Notes: generated by a model from the sequence alone, not told the origin. Shown: positions 22,950 through 35,922, counted from the first letter of the stretch. The stretch is 64,000 bases of DNA from Petaurus breviceps papuanus (GCA_028583685.1 JAMXIF010000002.1:62167627-62231626), one strand, 5' to 3'. A program made the numbers and translations.

Positions 22950-23215
22950 AAAGAGGCCTATTCACTGAATGGGTGTAACATCACTCTAAGTGAGTACCTA
23001 GCCTCAAAGGGCCAGGGTCTCCCATTGCATCTTGAGTAATCTCTAGTCATCCTGATGAATATCTTGTCACTGGATCCAGATGACTCTGGAGAAGAAAGTG
23101 AGGCTGGTGACCTTGCACAGTCCTCCTTCACTCAAATCTAAGTCAACTGCAAGTCAAGTCATCATTTTTCTGATGCCATGGTCCTCGAAAACAAAGGACA
23201 AACATAATCACAAGA

Positions 23216-24862
23216 TGACAGCTTAATATTAGAAATCTATAGATACATAGAAGGTGTACAAAAAGCATTGATAAAATGTATCCTCTGCACTTCATTTCCT
23301 TAGAGAAATAAAGTTAGAATAGTTTGTCTAAGTGGGGCAAACCTATGGACAATAAAAATGAAAAAAGATATCTTTTGAAATTGGAATATATATTAGAGTA
23401 ATAAGCTGATTCTTTTTTAAAGACTCATGATTAGATTGGTATTGATATTTTCTACTGATACAGACTGTAACCTCTCAAATGTTTTATTTGATGGTACTTA
23501 GTGACTTGTAGTCAAATAATCAAAGCCTGGTGGCTGGTCTTCTAGTTGAGGGTCTTTCTGAATTTAGCTATATGGTCCTGAGAGAGGAGAGCTGTCATCT
23601 GTCAATGGGCTCATAATTCAAGTCTTTACATCTCAATAAGACCTCCCAGTATATGCTTTCAACTGGAATAATCTTTGATTATACAATCACCTCCATACCA
23701 AAAATGACTCATTGGAGTGGGACGTTAGTGGTGGCACAAGTTGATATTCATTAGGAAGGTCTGTAGGGGTGACAGGGAGGTAATCAAAATGAAGCATCAG
23801 GAGATTCTATAGCTAGATATCTTTGTCTGTAAACATTTATGCATATTTTTTATAACTGTGCACACACACAGATGTCTCTCAGGAAATGTGGTAGAAGCTT
23901 CTTAACTCGCTATGCTTAAAAACGGCATGAGCCATACATCCAGGGAAGGGCTTATTACAGGAAACTTCTGGCATTGGTCTCTGGAGACTGGATTGGAGTA
24001 CCTGTCTAATTCTTTCCATTTCTAATTACTTCATTCTTATAAACTGGTAGGTGCAGTAAAGCAATAAGTTCCCATGTGTGATGTGTATCATATTACCTGG
24101 TCCTAAAGCTACTTGCTGGGAATATTTGTGAGAATTTCAAGTAAAATAGTAGCCTTCACTCATGCCTGAAGAGGTGTATTGGCAAATAGCTTTCCTGATA
24201 CAATGTATGTGTGTGGTAGATAGCTAAATGAATAGATGCAAAATATTAAAAAAAATCAAATAAATATGAAAATTATTTAGAAAATATTGTTCTAATTTTT
24301 CTACTGAAATAAAATGGGATATTACTATTGATTCAAGGAAACTTCAGTTTATTTTGGCAGGGGGATATAAAATAAAGGATGACTTGAGAATTTACATTCC
24401 ATCAATACTGGCAGTATCCCTCTTTCTGTAGTGATGTCCCAAAAAGGGATTCTGAGTTGTACTGTGCTTTTTCACGTTCAGAGAGGTAGTCTATTTTTTT
24501 CCAGCACAATCAGACTCTTGTTTATTAGCCTCCCTGATTCTTGAGGCTCTTGCAGTGTTTCCTGAACAAACCTGTGAACATTCTCACTAGCAACAGCTTG
24601 TCATGAATATCTTCCTTTTCAATCATGTGTGAATTGTGTACATTCCTCCTTCATTAGAGGCAGAGTTAACTTAAGACCATTGAATGTAAATGTGCATAAT
24701 AGTGAAGTGACAAGCAAGAGGCAGCTGACAAGAGAGGACAAGTTCCTACCATCGTGGCTGTAGTGAGGGTGAGAGTTAGTGAATAGGAATTTTAATAAGA
24801 CACTAAACAGAGCAAAAAAAAAAAAAGAGTAGGAAAGAACAAACTAGAAAGGGTTAATCAGA
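23216..24862. other. Non-genic DNA, nothing recognised
   Basis: About 1.6 kb of AT-rich DNA without long frames. A short CACACACA run lies near 23865. No clear element boundaries are seen. Confidence 0.4.
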
Positions 24863-25032
24863 ATCATAAATGTAGACGTGGAAGGGATGTCCATGGCCTT
24901 CATTTTAAGGATTAAGAAACTGGGATGTAGAGAGATTAAGTGACTGGCAAAGGTCATACAGTTAATAAAAGGCAGAGCTGGAGCTTGATTCCAGGTCATC
25001 TGACTCCAAATTCATTGCTCTTTTAGTTGCAA
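24863..25032 (-). repeat. MIR/CORE-type SINE relic
   Basis: TTTTAAGGATTAAGAAACTG, GAGATTAAGTGACTGGCAAA and GATTCCAGGTCATCTGACTC follow the reversed MIR order. Confidence 0.7.
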
Positions 25033-26812
25033 AGAGAACATCTCAATGGACAAACTGAGTTGCTTTTATATTTTTAGTATATACAATAGTGAACATAATC
25101 CTGTTGTTAAAAACATTGTTAAAATTAATAAAGATGGGAGAATATTGGAGAACAATCTGTGTGCATAGAATTTTGAAAACTATACGTTTAAGAGATCCAG
25201 GATCTGTCTGGAAAAGCCAGTTCAGGCAGAAAGTAGTGGGGTTGTATTTGAAGAACTCACTTCAAGAAAGAGTTTTACATCCTTGGTGACACAGGGGGAG
25301 GGCTTGAGAGAGATGTTCTTTGAACTGGACATAGAATCCAAAGGAGCTAGAAAAAGGGAGGACAACTCTCATGGTGGACAAGGTTTATGTTGTGCCTTTG
25401 GGCTCCTTAATGCTGTTGACTAAGGCATGGAGTGCCTCTGTTAGCTCCTCTTGTCTTCTACCCTCCAAATCACTTCCTATTGAAATCTTATCAATCTTTC
25501 AAGAGTCAATTCCAATAAGACGCCTTCGCTTCAGCAGATAGCACAACTTTGTGAGGATTCCCCTTCTAACAAAACTGTGAGAAGCTCTTCGTCCCTCTGC
25601 ATTCCTCGTTCCTTCCTTTTTCTCACTAATCTTTTGATTTCACTCAGTCCTACTGACTATTTGTCTCTTCTGCTTTCTAAAAGCCTTTCAGTTTGTTTGG
25701 TGTGTGATGAATGGGAAAAAAAAAATTAATGTTTTGTGACAGAACATTTCTGCAGTAAAGGAGTGATAAATATCAAATCAAGTGAAGACCAGAAATTTAA
25801 TTTTCCCTATCAGGGCCAATCTGTGCTTCATTTTATCCTGACAAAAATTGATATTTTATCCCTGTGATAATGGAAGACTCTGATTGCTCTGCCTTTTCAT
25901 AATTTTCAAAAACCCTCATTCTTCCCCTAGAAAACCTCGAATCAAAGGGGAAGATGACTGTGCACATCATAAAATAAAATAAAAAAAAAAATAAAAAAGT
26001 CACCTTATATTCTTTCAGTTTAGCTCCTTGTGCTTGGCAGGATGAAATTTCTTAGGGTCTAGTTGAGTACCTGATTTAATTCAAAACTTTCCCATTTTTA
26101 TCTTTCTTATTTCTTCTCCAGAAAATTAGTAACTCTCTGCAAGGAGGACATCACACAAGCGGATTGTCTCAGGGAGAAATCACAGAGGACCAAAAAAACC
26201 TTGTCTAGTCTTTTTGCTTGTGGAACTGATAGAGAGCTGACCAATTAATGCCAGCTCACCAGGAGCTAGTTTAGACTAGTTAGAAGTTGAATGCAACAAT
26301 AAACAGTAGAGGTTAGATTGTGCCTGTGTTCACTTGTATTCATTTTTTCCCTTATAAATTTCAGAGACTTTCTATTGGACCCTGAATTTATGTTGTTAGA
26401 GAACCTTTATGACCATATTTTGTCTTTCTTTCTAAATGTAGGCTGCCTGTGGTGGGATTTTGTAACTTTTAATGCCAAGTGTAGATCCTGGAACAATTTT
26501 TGCCATGGAACTTTTAACTTGCATTATTTGAAAGTTCACATCTGGACTCCCTGGGAAATGCCTTAAAACTGTTTTTATTTGTTTGTTTGTTTGTTTTAGC
26601 CTTGGCTGACCATTATACTCCCACAAGCTATTTTTCTGCCTTCTCTTCCATTGATAAACTACTAGAAAGAATAATCTGTCTTCACTCTTCAACCCCTTAA
26701 AATCCTTCTCCCTAACTTTATGGAAACTACTCTTCATATTTTGCTATCAATAAATCCAAATCCGGTGGGAATATTCCTTATCTTCTTGACATCTTTGCAA
26801 TGTTTGGCATTA
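25033..26812. other. Non-genic DNA, nothing recognised
   Basis: No recognised gene or repeat. A-rich simple sequence lies at 25975-25998 and a TTTG run at 26575-26600. The 101-codon minus frame at 26432-26737 shows no domain. Confidence 0.4.
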
Positions 26813-26814
26813 TT

Positions 26815-26982
26815 GTAACGGAGAGATGACTGGCTCTGGAATCACAATCAGAGTTTCAATCCAACCTCTGATGCTTACTATTTGTTTGCCTTGGGTAAAT
26901 CACTTAATCATTCTGAGTCTCAGTTTTTTCATCCATAAGAGGTCCCATTCATTTCAAAATAGCCCTAGGATTTTCCTGGATA
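26815..26982 (+). repeat. MIR-type SINE relic
   Basis: TAACGGAGAGATGACTGGCT, GTAAATCACTTAATCATTCT and GAGTCTCAGTTTTTTCATCC match a plus-strand MIR. Confidence 0.75.
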
Positions 26983-27424
26983 TTTTCATTTCCCTTGATT
27001 AAAGATACCTCAATAACTTGTTTCTCCTATCTCTCTGTTCTTTCTGTTTCCTTTGTTATATTTTTGTTGACCCCTCAATGTGTGTATTTCCCAAGGTTTT
27101 GTTCCTTGTGATTACACTAACTCCCATGGCTTCATCTACCATTTTTTAAATGTAGGTAATTCCAGAATATGAATCTTTAATCATAACTGTTATTTTCTGA
27201 GCTTTAGTCCTTCATTTCCACCTTCCTAAACAGTACTGGCATATAAAAGTCAATGTGTTCCCAAACAAAATGAATATCTTCCTTCCTAAACCATCTTTTT
27301 TATGACAACTAGTGCTGTACAGAGAAACTGCAAGTATTCCGTTTGAAACATTGGCATTACCTTTAACTCTTTCATACCCATCATCTTTCTTTTTTTTTTT
27401 GTTTGTTATGTATTTATTTGTTTC
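26983..27424. other. Non-genic DNA, nothing recognised
   Basis: AT-rich. Near 27000-27380 it has the look of degenerate repeat DNA, but I recognise no family. Confidence 0.35.
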
Positions 27425-28948
27425 TAGCATTCTTTTTTTTAAAAAAACTTTGAGTTTTGCATTCTATTCATCCCTCTCTCTCTCTCTCTTGATTCCCCCA
27501 CCCATTGAGATGGCAAGAAATGTGATATCAATTGTTGATGTGAATTCATGTGAAATATATTTCCATATTAGCCATGCTACAAAAAAGCAAGAAAAATAAA
27601 GGAAAAAGAAACCTGTGCACTTCATTCTGCATTCAGACTCCATCTATTCTTTTTTTGGAGGTGTGTAACATTTTTTTTCATTGTAAGTCTTTATTGCCTT
27701 GGATCATTTTATTCATCAGAACAGCTAAGTCATTCACTATCGATCATTGTACTATATTGTTGTTGCTCTGTGGGTCTGCTCACTTCACTTTACACCAGTT
27801 TCTCTAAGTCTTCCCAGGTTTTTCTGATACTATACTGCTCATCATTTCTTATTACATAATAGTATTCAATTGTAATTTCTAATTGATGGGCATCACCTTC
27901 AATTCCAGTCCTTTGTTATAAAAAAATAGAGATGCTATAAATATTTTTGTACACATAGGTCATTTCTTCTTTCTTTGATCTCTTTGGGATATGCACATAG
28001 TAGTGATATTGCTGGGTATGCACATTTTTATGCCCCTCTGGGCATAGTTCCATATTTTTCTCCAAAATGATTGGATCAGTTCACATTTTGACTAAAAGTG
28101 TCTTAATGTCCCTATTTTCCACACCTCCTCCAACATTTATCATTTTCCTTTTCTCTCATATTAGCCAATCTGATAGATGTGAGGTGGTGCCTCAGAGTTA
28201 TTTTATTTAGTATTTCTCTAGTCAGTAGTGATTTAGGTAACTTTTTACTTTACTGTATAACTTTAATTTCTTCTTCTAAAGACTACTTTTTCATATCCTT
28301 TGAACTTTTGTCAACTGGGGAACGACTTATATTCTTACAAATTCGACTCATTTCTTTATATGTTTGAGAAGTAAAGCTTTTTCAGAGAAACTTGCTGTAA
28401 CTCCCCACCACTCCCCCAGTTACTTACATTCCTTCTAATCTTAATTGAATTGGTTTAATTTTTAATTTGATGCAATCAAAATTATCAATTTTGTTTCCTA
28501 TAATGCTCTCTAGCTCCTGTTTGGTAATAAGTTCTTCTCTTATCTATAAATCAGACATGTAAAATATTCCCCAACGCTCTAAATTGTTTATATCATCCTT
28601 TATGTCTAAATCATGTACCTATCTTGATCTTATATTGTCATACAGTGTAAATTGTTAGTCTAGTTTCTGCCTATTGCTTTACAGCTTTTCCTATTTTCTC
28701 CCAATTGCTTTACAGTTTTTCCAACAATTTTTGTCAAATAGTGAATTATTGTCCCCAAAGCTTAGATTATTGCATTCATCAAATACTAAATTCTTATGGT
28801 CATTTACTATGGTGTATTATATACCTAATCTCTGTTTCTTGGCCAGTATCAGATAGTTTTCATGATTACCTCTTTGTAAAATAGTTTGAAACATGGTACT
28901 GCTAGGCTACCTTACTTTATATTTTTTTCATTGATTTTCTTGATAATC

Positions 28949-29037
28949 TTGTCCTTTTATTCTTCTTTTTTTTGGCTTTTTTTTTTGGAGGGTAGTTGGT
29001 ATTAAGTGACTTGCCCAAGGTTGTCCTTTTATTCTTC
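28949..29037 (-). repeat. Very short 5'-truncated SINE with perfect 17-bp duplication
   Basis: Only the last 55 bases of a subfamily I SINE are present (28966-29020: poly(T), GGAGGGTAGTTGG, GACTTGCCCAAGG). A perfect 17-bp duplication TTGTCCTTTTATTCTTC flanks it at 28949-28965 and 29021-29037. The insertion lies in the L1 ORF2. Confidence 0.93.
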
Positions 29038-29252
29038 CAAATGAATTTTGTTATTTTTTTCTAGCTTTAAAAGTAAATCTTTGGTAGTTTAATTGTATGG
29101 CACTATATAAGTAAATTAATTTAGGCAGAATTGTCATCAGCCTTCCCATGAGCAATTCATATTTCTCTAATTGTTTAGATCTGTCTTTATTTGTATGAAA
29201 AGTCTTTTGCTGTTGTGTTTATATAGTTCCTGAGTTTATCTTGGCAGGTATG

Positions 29253-29613
29253 CTACCAAGTATTATATATTGTCTTTTCTTTTTCTCTTTCTCTCTCATT
29301 CTGCTGGACATTGTCAGTGATATATAGAAATGCTGATGATTTGTGTGAGTTTATTTTATATCTTATAACTTTGCTAAAGTTGTTAATTGTTTCATCTAGT
29401 TTTTTAATTGATTCTCCAGAGTTCTCTAAGTATAGCATAATATTATCTGTAAAGAGGGATAATTTTGTTTCTTCATTGCTTATTCTAATTCCTTTAATTT
29501 CTTTTTCTTGTCTTATTGCTAGAATTTCTTGTACAAAATTGAATAATATGGAAGGTAATGAGTATCACTGCTTCACTCCTGATCTTATTGGGAAGGCTTC
29601 TAGCTCATTCTGA
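29253..29613 (-). pseudogene. L1 ORF2 reverse transcriptase remnant
   Basis: The minus strand of 29253-29438 reads [20 protein letters not shown] and [15 protein letters not shown], which is the segment just after the FADD box. It belongs to the L1 at 27425-32872. The frame is open for about 61 codons only and carries several breaks either side. Confidence 0.85.
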
Positions 29614-29910
29614 TTACAGATAATGTTTGCTAATGGTTTTAGATAGATAATCTTTATGGTTTTAAGGAAAGTTAGATTTATTCCTAAACTTTAAAGTGTT
29701 TTTTAAAAATAGGAATGAGTATTACATTTTGTCAAAAGCTTTTTCTATTGAGATAATAACATGACTTTTGTTGTTTTTGTTATTGGTATGGTCAATTCTG
29801 CTGAAAGTTTTTCTAGCATTGAACTAGCCCTGTACACATGGTATAAATCCTACCTGGTCATAGTGTATGATCTTTGTGATATATTGCTATAATCTCCTTG
29901 AGAGTGTATG

Positions 29911-30067
29911 GTTTTTTTTTTTGCTTTTTTGAGGGGCAATTGGGGTTAAGTGACTTGCCCAAAGTCACATGACTAGTAATTGTGTCAAGTGTCTGAAGCC
30001 GGATTTGAACTCAGGTCCTCCTGACTCCAGGGCTGGTACTCTATTCACTGTGCCACCTAGCCACCCC
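29911..30067 (-). repeat. tRNA-derived SINE (subfamily I)
   Basis: Poly(T), GGGGTTAAGTGACTTGCCCA, AACTCAGGTCCTCCTGACTC and CTGTGCCACCTAGCCACCCC form a nearly full reversed SINE inserted in the L1. No clear long duplication is seen. Confidence 0.92.
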
Positions 30068-31711
30068 ATGCTAGTGTTGTATGTAAAAATTTTGCATCAA
30101 TACTCATTAGGAAAATTGGACTACAGTGTTTTTTTTTGTCTGTTTTTGCTCTTCCTGGTATAGGAATAAGAGCCATATTTGTGCCATAAAAGTAATTTGG
30201 TAGGATTCCTTCTTTGCCTTTTCTTCTAAGTAGTTTATATAGTGTTGGAATTAACTGCTCTTTAAAAGGGTAGTAGCATTCAGTTATGAATACATTTGAT
30301 CTTGGAGATTTTTTTCTTGGGAGCACATTTATGACATGTTCAATTGCTTTTTCTAGGATAGGGTTATTTAAGTATTATATTCCTCTCCCATTAATATGAA
30401 TTTTCATAAATATGCCTAAAATATTCTTATATTTCACTTAGATTTTCAGATTTATTCACTTATAATTGGGCAAAATAGCTCCTAGTAATTGCTTTAATTT
30501 TGTGATCATTGGTGGTGCCTTCACCTTTTTAATTTTTGATACTGGTAATTTGGTTTTCTTCTCTTTAAAAAGTCAAATTAATCAATAGTTTATCTATTTT
30601 ATTGTTTTTATTTCATGAAAATCAGCTGCTAATTTTATGTGTTATTTCAATTTTTTTAAACTTCTAATTTTGTTAATTTCTTCTTTGATTTTTTAGGACT
30701 TTCAGTCTGCTGTTTAATTGGGGATTTTAAATTTGTTATTTTTCTATTTTTTTCCCCAGTTGCATGCCTAATTCACTTATTTGCTTTTCTTGGTTTTACT
30801 AATGGAAAAATGGAAAAATATAAAATTTCCACAACAAAGTTCTTTGGTTGCATCCCCAAAATTCTGGCATGTTTTCTCATTGTTGTGATTCTCTTTAATG
30901 AAATTATTGTTTTTTTTTCCTATGATATGTTCTTTGACTCACCCTTTTGGATTAGATAATTTACTTTGCATTTAATTTTTAATCTATGTTTCTGCAGACT
31001 CTTATTGAATGTAATTTTTGTTACATTATGGTCAGAAAAGACTACATTTAATATTTGTGTTTTCTGCATTTGTGAGGTTTTTATGCCCCAGTATATGTCA
31101 GTTTTTGTGAAGATGTCATGTGCAGCTGAGAAAAATGGTATAGTCCATTGTATTTCCATTTAATTTTCTCTCAAGTTCTATCTTATCTAATTTTTCTAAA
31201 ATTCTATTTATCTTCTTAACTTATTTAATTCATTGTTTAGATATATGTAGTTCTGAGAGGGGAAAGTTGAGGTCTTTCACCAGCAGAGTTTTACTATTTG
31301 TTTCTACCTGTAACTCATTTAACTTTTACTTTCAATGCTATGCCATTGGGCACATATATTTTTAGTATTGATATTATTTTATTGCCCATGGTACCTTATA
31401 GAAAAACCTAGTTTCCCTGCTTATTTTTTGAATTACATCTACTTTTGCATTGTCTTTGTCTGAGATCAAAATTGCTACTCCTGCCTTTTTTTTTAAATAC
31501 TTCTACTGAAGCATGATATATTCTACTCAAACCCCTTTTTCTTACTCTGTTTGTGGTTGTTTCAAGTTTGTTTCTTCTAAACATTATATTGTAGGATTCT
31601 GGTTTATCATCCATCCCACTATCACTCATGTTATGGATGAGTTCAACCCAATCATATTCACTTTCATGATTAGTAGTTGTGTATTCCCTTTTATCCTATT
31701 TTCCCCACTTA

Positions 31712-31713
<2 letters not shown>

Positions 31714-31765
<52 letters not shown>
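31714..31765. repeat. (CT)n microsatellite
   Basis: About 50 bases of CT dinucleotides inside the L1 inter-ORF/ORF2 remnant. Confidence 0.97.
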
Positions 31766-31769
<4 letters not shown>

Positions 31770-32015
31770 CACTTTTCAAAAGACAGTTTTGGTTCTGACC
31801 ATGTCCTCCTTTAATACACTTTCCATTAGTTGCCTCCCCACTCTGTCCTTCTCTTATCTTCTCTACCTCTTACATGGTAAGATAGATTGCTATACACAGC
31901 TGAGTGTGTATGTTATTCCCTTTTTGAACCAATTCCGACAAGAATGAGTTGCCAGGTTTTTTCTGCCACCATACCCACTTCTATTTTCCCCTCCACTGTA
32001 AAAGCTTTACCTTGT

Positions 32016-32206
32016 GCACCTCTTTTATGTGTTTTTTTTTTGGAGGGGGGAAAGTAGGGCAATTGGGGTTAAGTGATTTCCTCAGGGTCACATGGCTAGT
32101 AAGTGTTACATGTCTGAGGCCGAATTTGAACTCAGGTCCTCCTGACTCCAGGGCTGGTACTCTATTCACTGCACCACCTAGCTGCCCCTAACACCTTTTT
32201 TATGTG
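32016..32206 (-). repeat. tRNA-derived SINE (subfamily I)
   Basis: Body 32032-32190 with poly(T), GGCAATTGGGGTTAAGTG and CACTGCACCACCTAGCTGCC. Flanks GCACCTCTTTTATGTG (32016-32031) and ACACCTTTTTTATGTG (32191-32206) are a near-perfect 16-bp duplication. Confidence 0.94.
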
Positions 32207-33772
32207 AGATAATTTTTTCTGTTCTTCTACTTTCACCTTCTCCTAGTCTTCTATTTCACCCTTTAATTTTAACTAATATCATTTTCAACTCACACCTGTT
32301 CTCTCTGTGTATACTCCTTCTAACTGCCCTAACAATGATAAAGTTCCTAGAAGTTACAAGTATTATCTCCTCATATAGGAATGTAAACAATTTAATCTTA
32401 TTGAGTCCCTTAGGATTTGTCCTTCATCTTTACCTTTTAATGCTTCTCTTAAATCTTCTATTTGAAAGTCAAAATTTCCATATAGTTTCAATCTTTTTAT
32501 CAGGAATGCTTTAAATCCTTTATTTCATTAAATATCATTTTCACCCTTAAAGATTATACTCAATTTTTCTGGGTAAGTTATTCTTGGTTGTATTCCTTAC
32601 TACTTAGCCTTCTGGAATATAATATTTGAAGCCCTCCACTCTTTTAATGTAGAAGTTGTTAAATCTTATGCACTCCTGACTATGGCTCCATGATATTTGA
32701 ATTGTTTCTTTCTTGCTTTTTGACCTGGAAGCTATGGAATTTAGCTATAATATTCCTAGGAGTTTTTACTTTAGAAAATTTCCTTCAGGAGGTGATTGGT
32801 AGATTCTTTCAATTTCTAGTTTACCCTCTGGTTCTAGGATATCAGGGCAGTTTTCCTTTATGATTTCTTGAAATATGGCAGAGTGAGGAGCAAATCAATG
32901 TAACTCTCCCATATTCACCTCTAAGCAACCATAAAATAGTTCCCCAAAATAAGTACTGGAACAGCAGAACCAGTAAAAAGGTGGGGGTGAAACAATCTTT
33001 GAGGCCAAGAAACTTGGAAGATTGGCAAGAAAGTCTGTCTCACTTGGGTAAAAGGGGAATGTAATCCAGAACAGGAAATATCCCAGTAAGACAGATACAA
33101 GTCCCACCTCAGAAAACCAGTGGAACATCCTGACCCTGTGTGGTGGAGCAGGCAAACACCAATACCAGGACCCCCAAACCCCCATGTACCTCAGCATAGC
33201 TAGAGCAATGGCTAAACTCTAGCTCTGAGAATGACCATGTGCTTCAGCATAACCCCAGGAAAACAAGCAACCTCTAGTGACCAGACGGCCAGGTGTCTCA
33301 ATGTAGCCCCAGAGAAATGCAGAAGCATTCTACTGATCTCAGCACATGCCAGACAACAGCATTAGGAATTTGGATCACTGGTGAGGAAGGAAAGGGTGAA
33401 AGGAGAGAGAGGAAAAAATAGGTTGAAGGGAAATATACAGTAACCACAATTACGAAAGTGAATGGAATGAACTCTCCAATAAAATGGAAGCAGATAGCAG
33501 AGTAGATAAAAACCAGAATCCCACAATATATTGTTTACAAGAGACATACCTGAAGCAGAGAGACACATACAGGGGGTGGGAGCAGAATATATTATGCTTC
33601 AGCTGAAGTAAAAAAAAAGAAAAAAGAAAAAAGCAGGGGGAGCAATCCTGACCTCAACAAAAGTAAAAATAGACTTAATTAAAAAAGATAAGGAAGAAAA
33701 GTACATCTTGCTGAAAGGTATGATAAACAATGTATTAATATCAGCACTAAACTTATATGCACCAAGTGGCAT

Positions 33773-33973
33773 AACATCTGAATCCTTCTTTTTTTTTTTT
33801 TTGCTTTTTTTGGAGGGGGGAAGGCAGGACAGTTGGGGTTAAGTGACTTGTCCAAGGTCACATGGCTAGTAAATGTTAAGTGTCTGAGGTTAGATTTGAA
33901 CTCAGGGCCTCCTGACTCCAGGGCCAGTGCTCTATTCACTGCACTACCTAGCCACCCCAACATCTGAATTCTT
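33773..33973 (-). repeat. tRNA-derived SINE (subfamily I)
   Basis: Body 33788-33958, poly(T) then GGGGTTAAGTGACTTGTCCA and CACTGCACTACCTAGCCACC. The duplication AACATCTGAAT(C/T)CTT is at 33773-33787 and 33959-33973. It is inserted in the plus-strand L1. Confidence 0.95.
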
Positions 33974-34322
33974 AAAGGAGAAATTAAGTGAGTTTCAGGT
34001 TCATGACCAAATAAGAGGTAGAAAGCATCATGAAATACAAAATAGGTAATTTATATTAAATTAAAAATCTTTTTTTGTAGAGATAAAACCAATGTAACCA
34101 TAATTAGAAGGAAAGCAGAATTCTAGGAAACAATCTTTACATCAAGTGTCTCTGACAAAGGCCTCATTTCTCAAATATGTACAGAACTGAATTTATAAGA
34201 AAACAAACCATTCTCCAACTGATAAATCGTCAAAGGATATAAATAGACCATTTTCAAATGAAGAAATCAAAGCTATCTATAGGCAAATGAAGAAGTGCTC
34301 TAAGTAATTTTTTATTAAAGAT

Positions 34323-34760
34323 GTGAAAATTAAAACAGTTCTGAGGTATTACCTCATACCTTTCAGAATGATTGATATGACAAAAAAGAAAAATGAAACA
34401 TGCTGGAGAGGATGTGAGAAAATTGCAACACTAATGCACTGTTGGTGGAATTGTGAACTGATCCAACCATTCTGGGGAGTAATTTGGAACTATGCCCAAA
34501 GGGCAACCAAACTGTGCATACCTTTTGAACTAGTAATACTTCTACCCGGTCTATATTCCAAAAACAGCATCAAAAAGGGGAAAGGACCTACATGTGCAAA
34601 AATATTTATAGCAGCCCTCTTTGTGTTGACAAAATATTGGAAGTTGAGGGAATGCCCATCACTTGGGGAAGGACTGAACAAACTGTGCTTCATGGATGAA
34701 TGCCATTGGGCAATAAGAAATTATGAACTGGCAGACTTCAGAAAAACTTGGAAAGACTAG
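34323..34760 (+). pseudogene. L1 ORF2 C-terminal fragment
   Basis: An open piece of about 145 codons. It shows CWRGCEKIATLMHCWWNCEL and IQPFWGVIWNYAQRATKLCI, the L1 ORF2 C-terminal region with its cysteine-rich segment, and ends near the ORF2 terminus (KTWKD). The codons belong to the plus-strand L1 at 32873-35060 and have no promoter or start of their own. Confidence 0.9.
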
Positions 34761-35059
34761 TATAAACTCATGCAAAGTGAAATGAGCAGAACCAGGAAAA
34801 CAGAGTAAACCGTATTCAACAATTGTGTGATGATCAACAGTGAATGACTCAGCTCTTCTCAGAAACAAAATATTCCAAGACAAATACAAAAGAACTCATG
34901 AGGGAAAATGCTCCACCCATCTGATTAAAGAACTGATGGACTCTGAATGCAGATCGAAGCATACTTTTATCACTTACTTTATTCTTTTTCCTGTTTTTTT
35001 TTCCTTTTTGATCTGTTTCTTCTTTCACCACTGTGACTAATATGGAAATATATTCTAAG

Positions 35060-35278
35060 TGATAGTACCATCTGGGCAATGCCAGAGGGTCCTGCCCTCA
35101 GATCTAGTAAAGGGTCCCCTGTAATTTCTATCTAATCAGTTGTTGAAATCCCTTACCATCTTTGGGCTGGGAGCTCCTGAAGCTGTTGCTGCCATCATTG
35201 TAGCTACTTCCAAAGCCTGCTGCTAGTGTGACTGGGGTATGTACTGCATTGGCCCCAACCTTGGCCAGTATTTGATTT
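35060..35278 (-). mobile_element. L1 5' UTR fragment
   Basis: GGGCTGGGAGCTCCTGAAGC and neighbouring sequence parallel the reversed HAL1/L1 5' UTR at 47090-47110. It continues after the L1 insertion as 37917-37965, whose CTCCATCATCTTCCCC looks like the reversed L1 5' terminus. It may be the 5' part of the L1 at 27425-32872. Confidence 0.55.
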
Positions 35279-35922
35279 CAGGTCTTATTTTATTTAAAAA
35301 ATTTTTTTGGTGTTTATTAATTTGTTGGTTTACTTTTAGTTTACAAGATTCAGTTCCACAATTCCTTGAATTTCAAATTTTCTCTCCCTCCCTCTGCTCC
35401 TCCCCCCCCCCCCCATGGCAGCATACAATCAAGTATAAGATCTGCTTTCACATTAGACATTACTCAGGTTATAAAGAAGGATTGTATTGGATGGAATGAA
35501 CAATGGGAAAGAGGAAACAAAACCAAACAAGAAAAAGAAAAAGATCAGGTAGTTTGCTTCCATCTGGATTCAAACTCAGTTCTTTCTAGTTCTTTCTCTG
35601 GATGTAGACATCTCTCTCCATCATGAGTCTTTTGGGGTTGACTTATAACCCTGCATTGATGAGAAGAGTCCAGTCTATTAAAGTTGGTCAAAGCACATAT
35701 GTTGTGTCTGTAGTTGTGTACAAATTTCTCCTAGTTCTACTCTTCTCACTCAGCATCGGTTTGTATAGACCTCTCCAAGTAAATATGAAGTCCATATGCT
35801 CCCCATTTCTTATAGGACAAAATAGTATTCCATTTCATTCATATACCACTACTTGTTCAGCCATTCCCCAATTGATGGGCACCCCCTTCATTTCTAATTC
35901 TTTGCCACCACAAATACAGTTG

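Larger units (their letters stand above)
22230..23215 (-). repeat. Interspersed family X, long copy with inner GGAA tract and a SINE
   Basis: Reading on the minus strand from 23215 gives the same head as 20614 (GAGGACCATGGCATCAG, TTTGAGTGAAGGAGGACTG), then GGCCTCTTTAAGAAGTGAGT, and about 500 bp further of non-coding sequence, to an end near 22230. A SINE interrupts it at 22773-22932 and a GGAA tract at 22380-22556. The copy suggests the full family is close to 0.8 kb. Confidence 0.65.
27425..32872 (-). mobile_element. L1 LINE, long damaged copy with three SINE insertions
   Basis: On the minus strand it runs from the ORF1 C-terminal part (32450-32872) through an inter-ORF region like that of HAL1 (31600-32400), then ORF2 endonuclease and reverse transcriptase (about 31500-29200), the ORF2 C-terminal region (28500-28000) and the 3' UTR to about 27425. 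Stops and frame changes are frequent in ORF2, so it is dead. SINEs sit at 28966-29020, 29911-30067 and 32032-32190, and a CT repeat at 31714-31765. Its missing 5' part may be the L1 5' UTR pieces at 35060-35278 and 37917-37965. Confidence 0.85.
32873..35060 (+). mobile_element. L1 LINE, internally deleted, plus strand
   Basis: 32873-33360 begins GGCAGAGTGAGGAGC and is an L1 5' UTR. 33361-33990 encodes endonuclease-type residues (NPTIYCLQETYLKQRDTYRG), then the piece YILLKGMINNVLISALNLYA. From about 33995 the sequence jumps to the ORF2 C-terminal region and 3' UTR, ending near 35060. ORF1 and the reverse transcriptase are gone, so a large internal deletion is inferred. A SINE sits at 33788-33958. 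It meets the minus-strand L1 head to head at about 32872. Confidence 0.8.
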
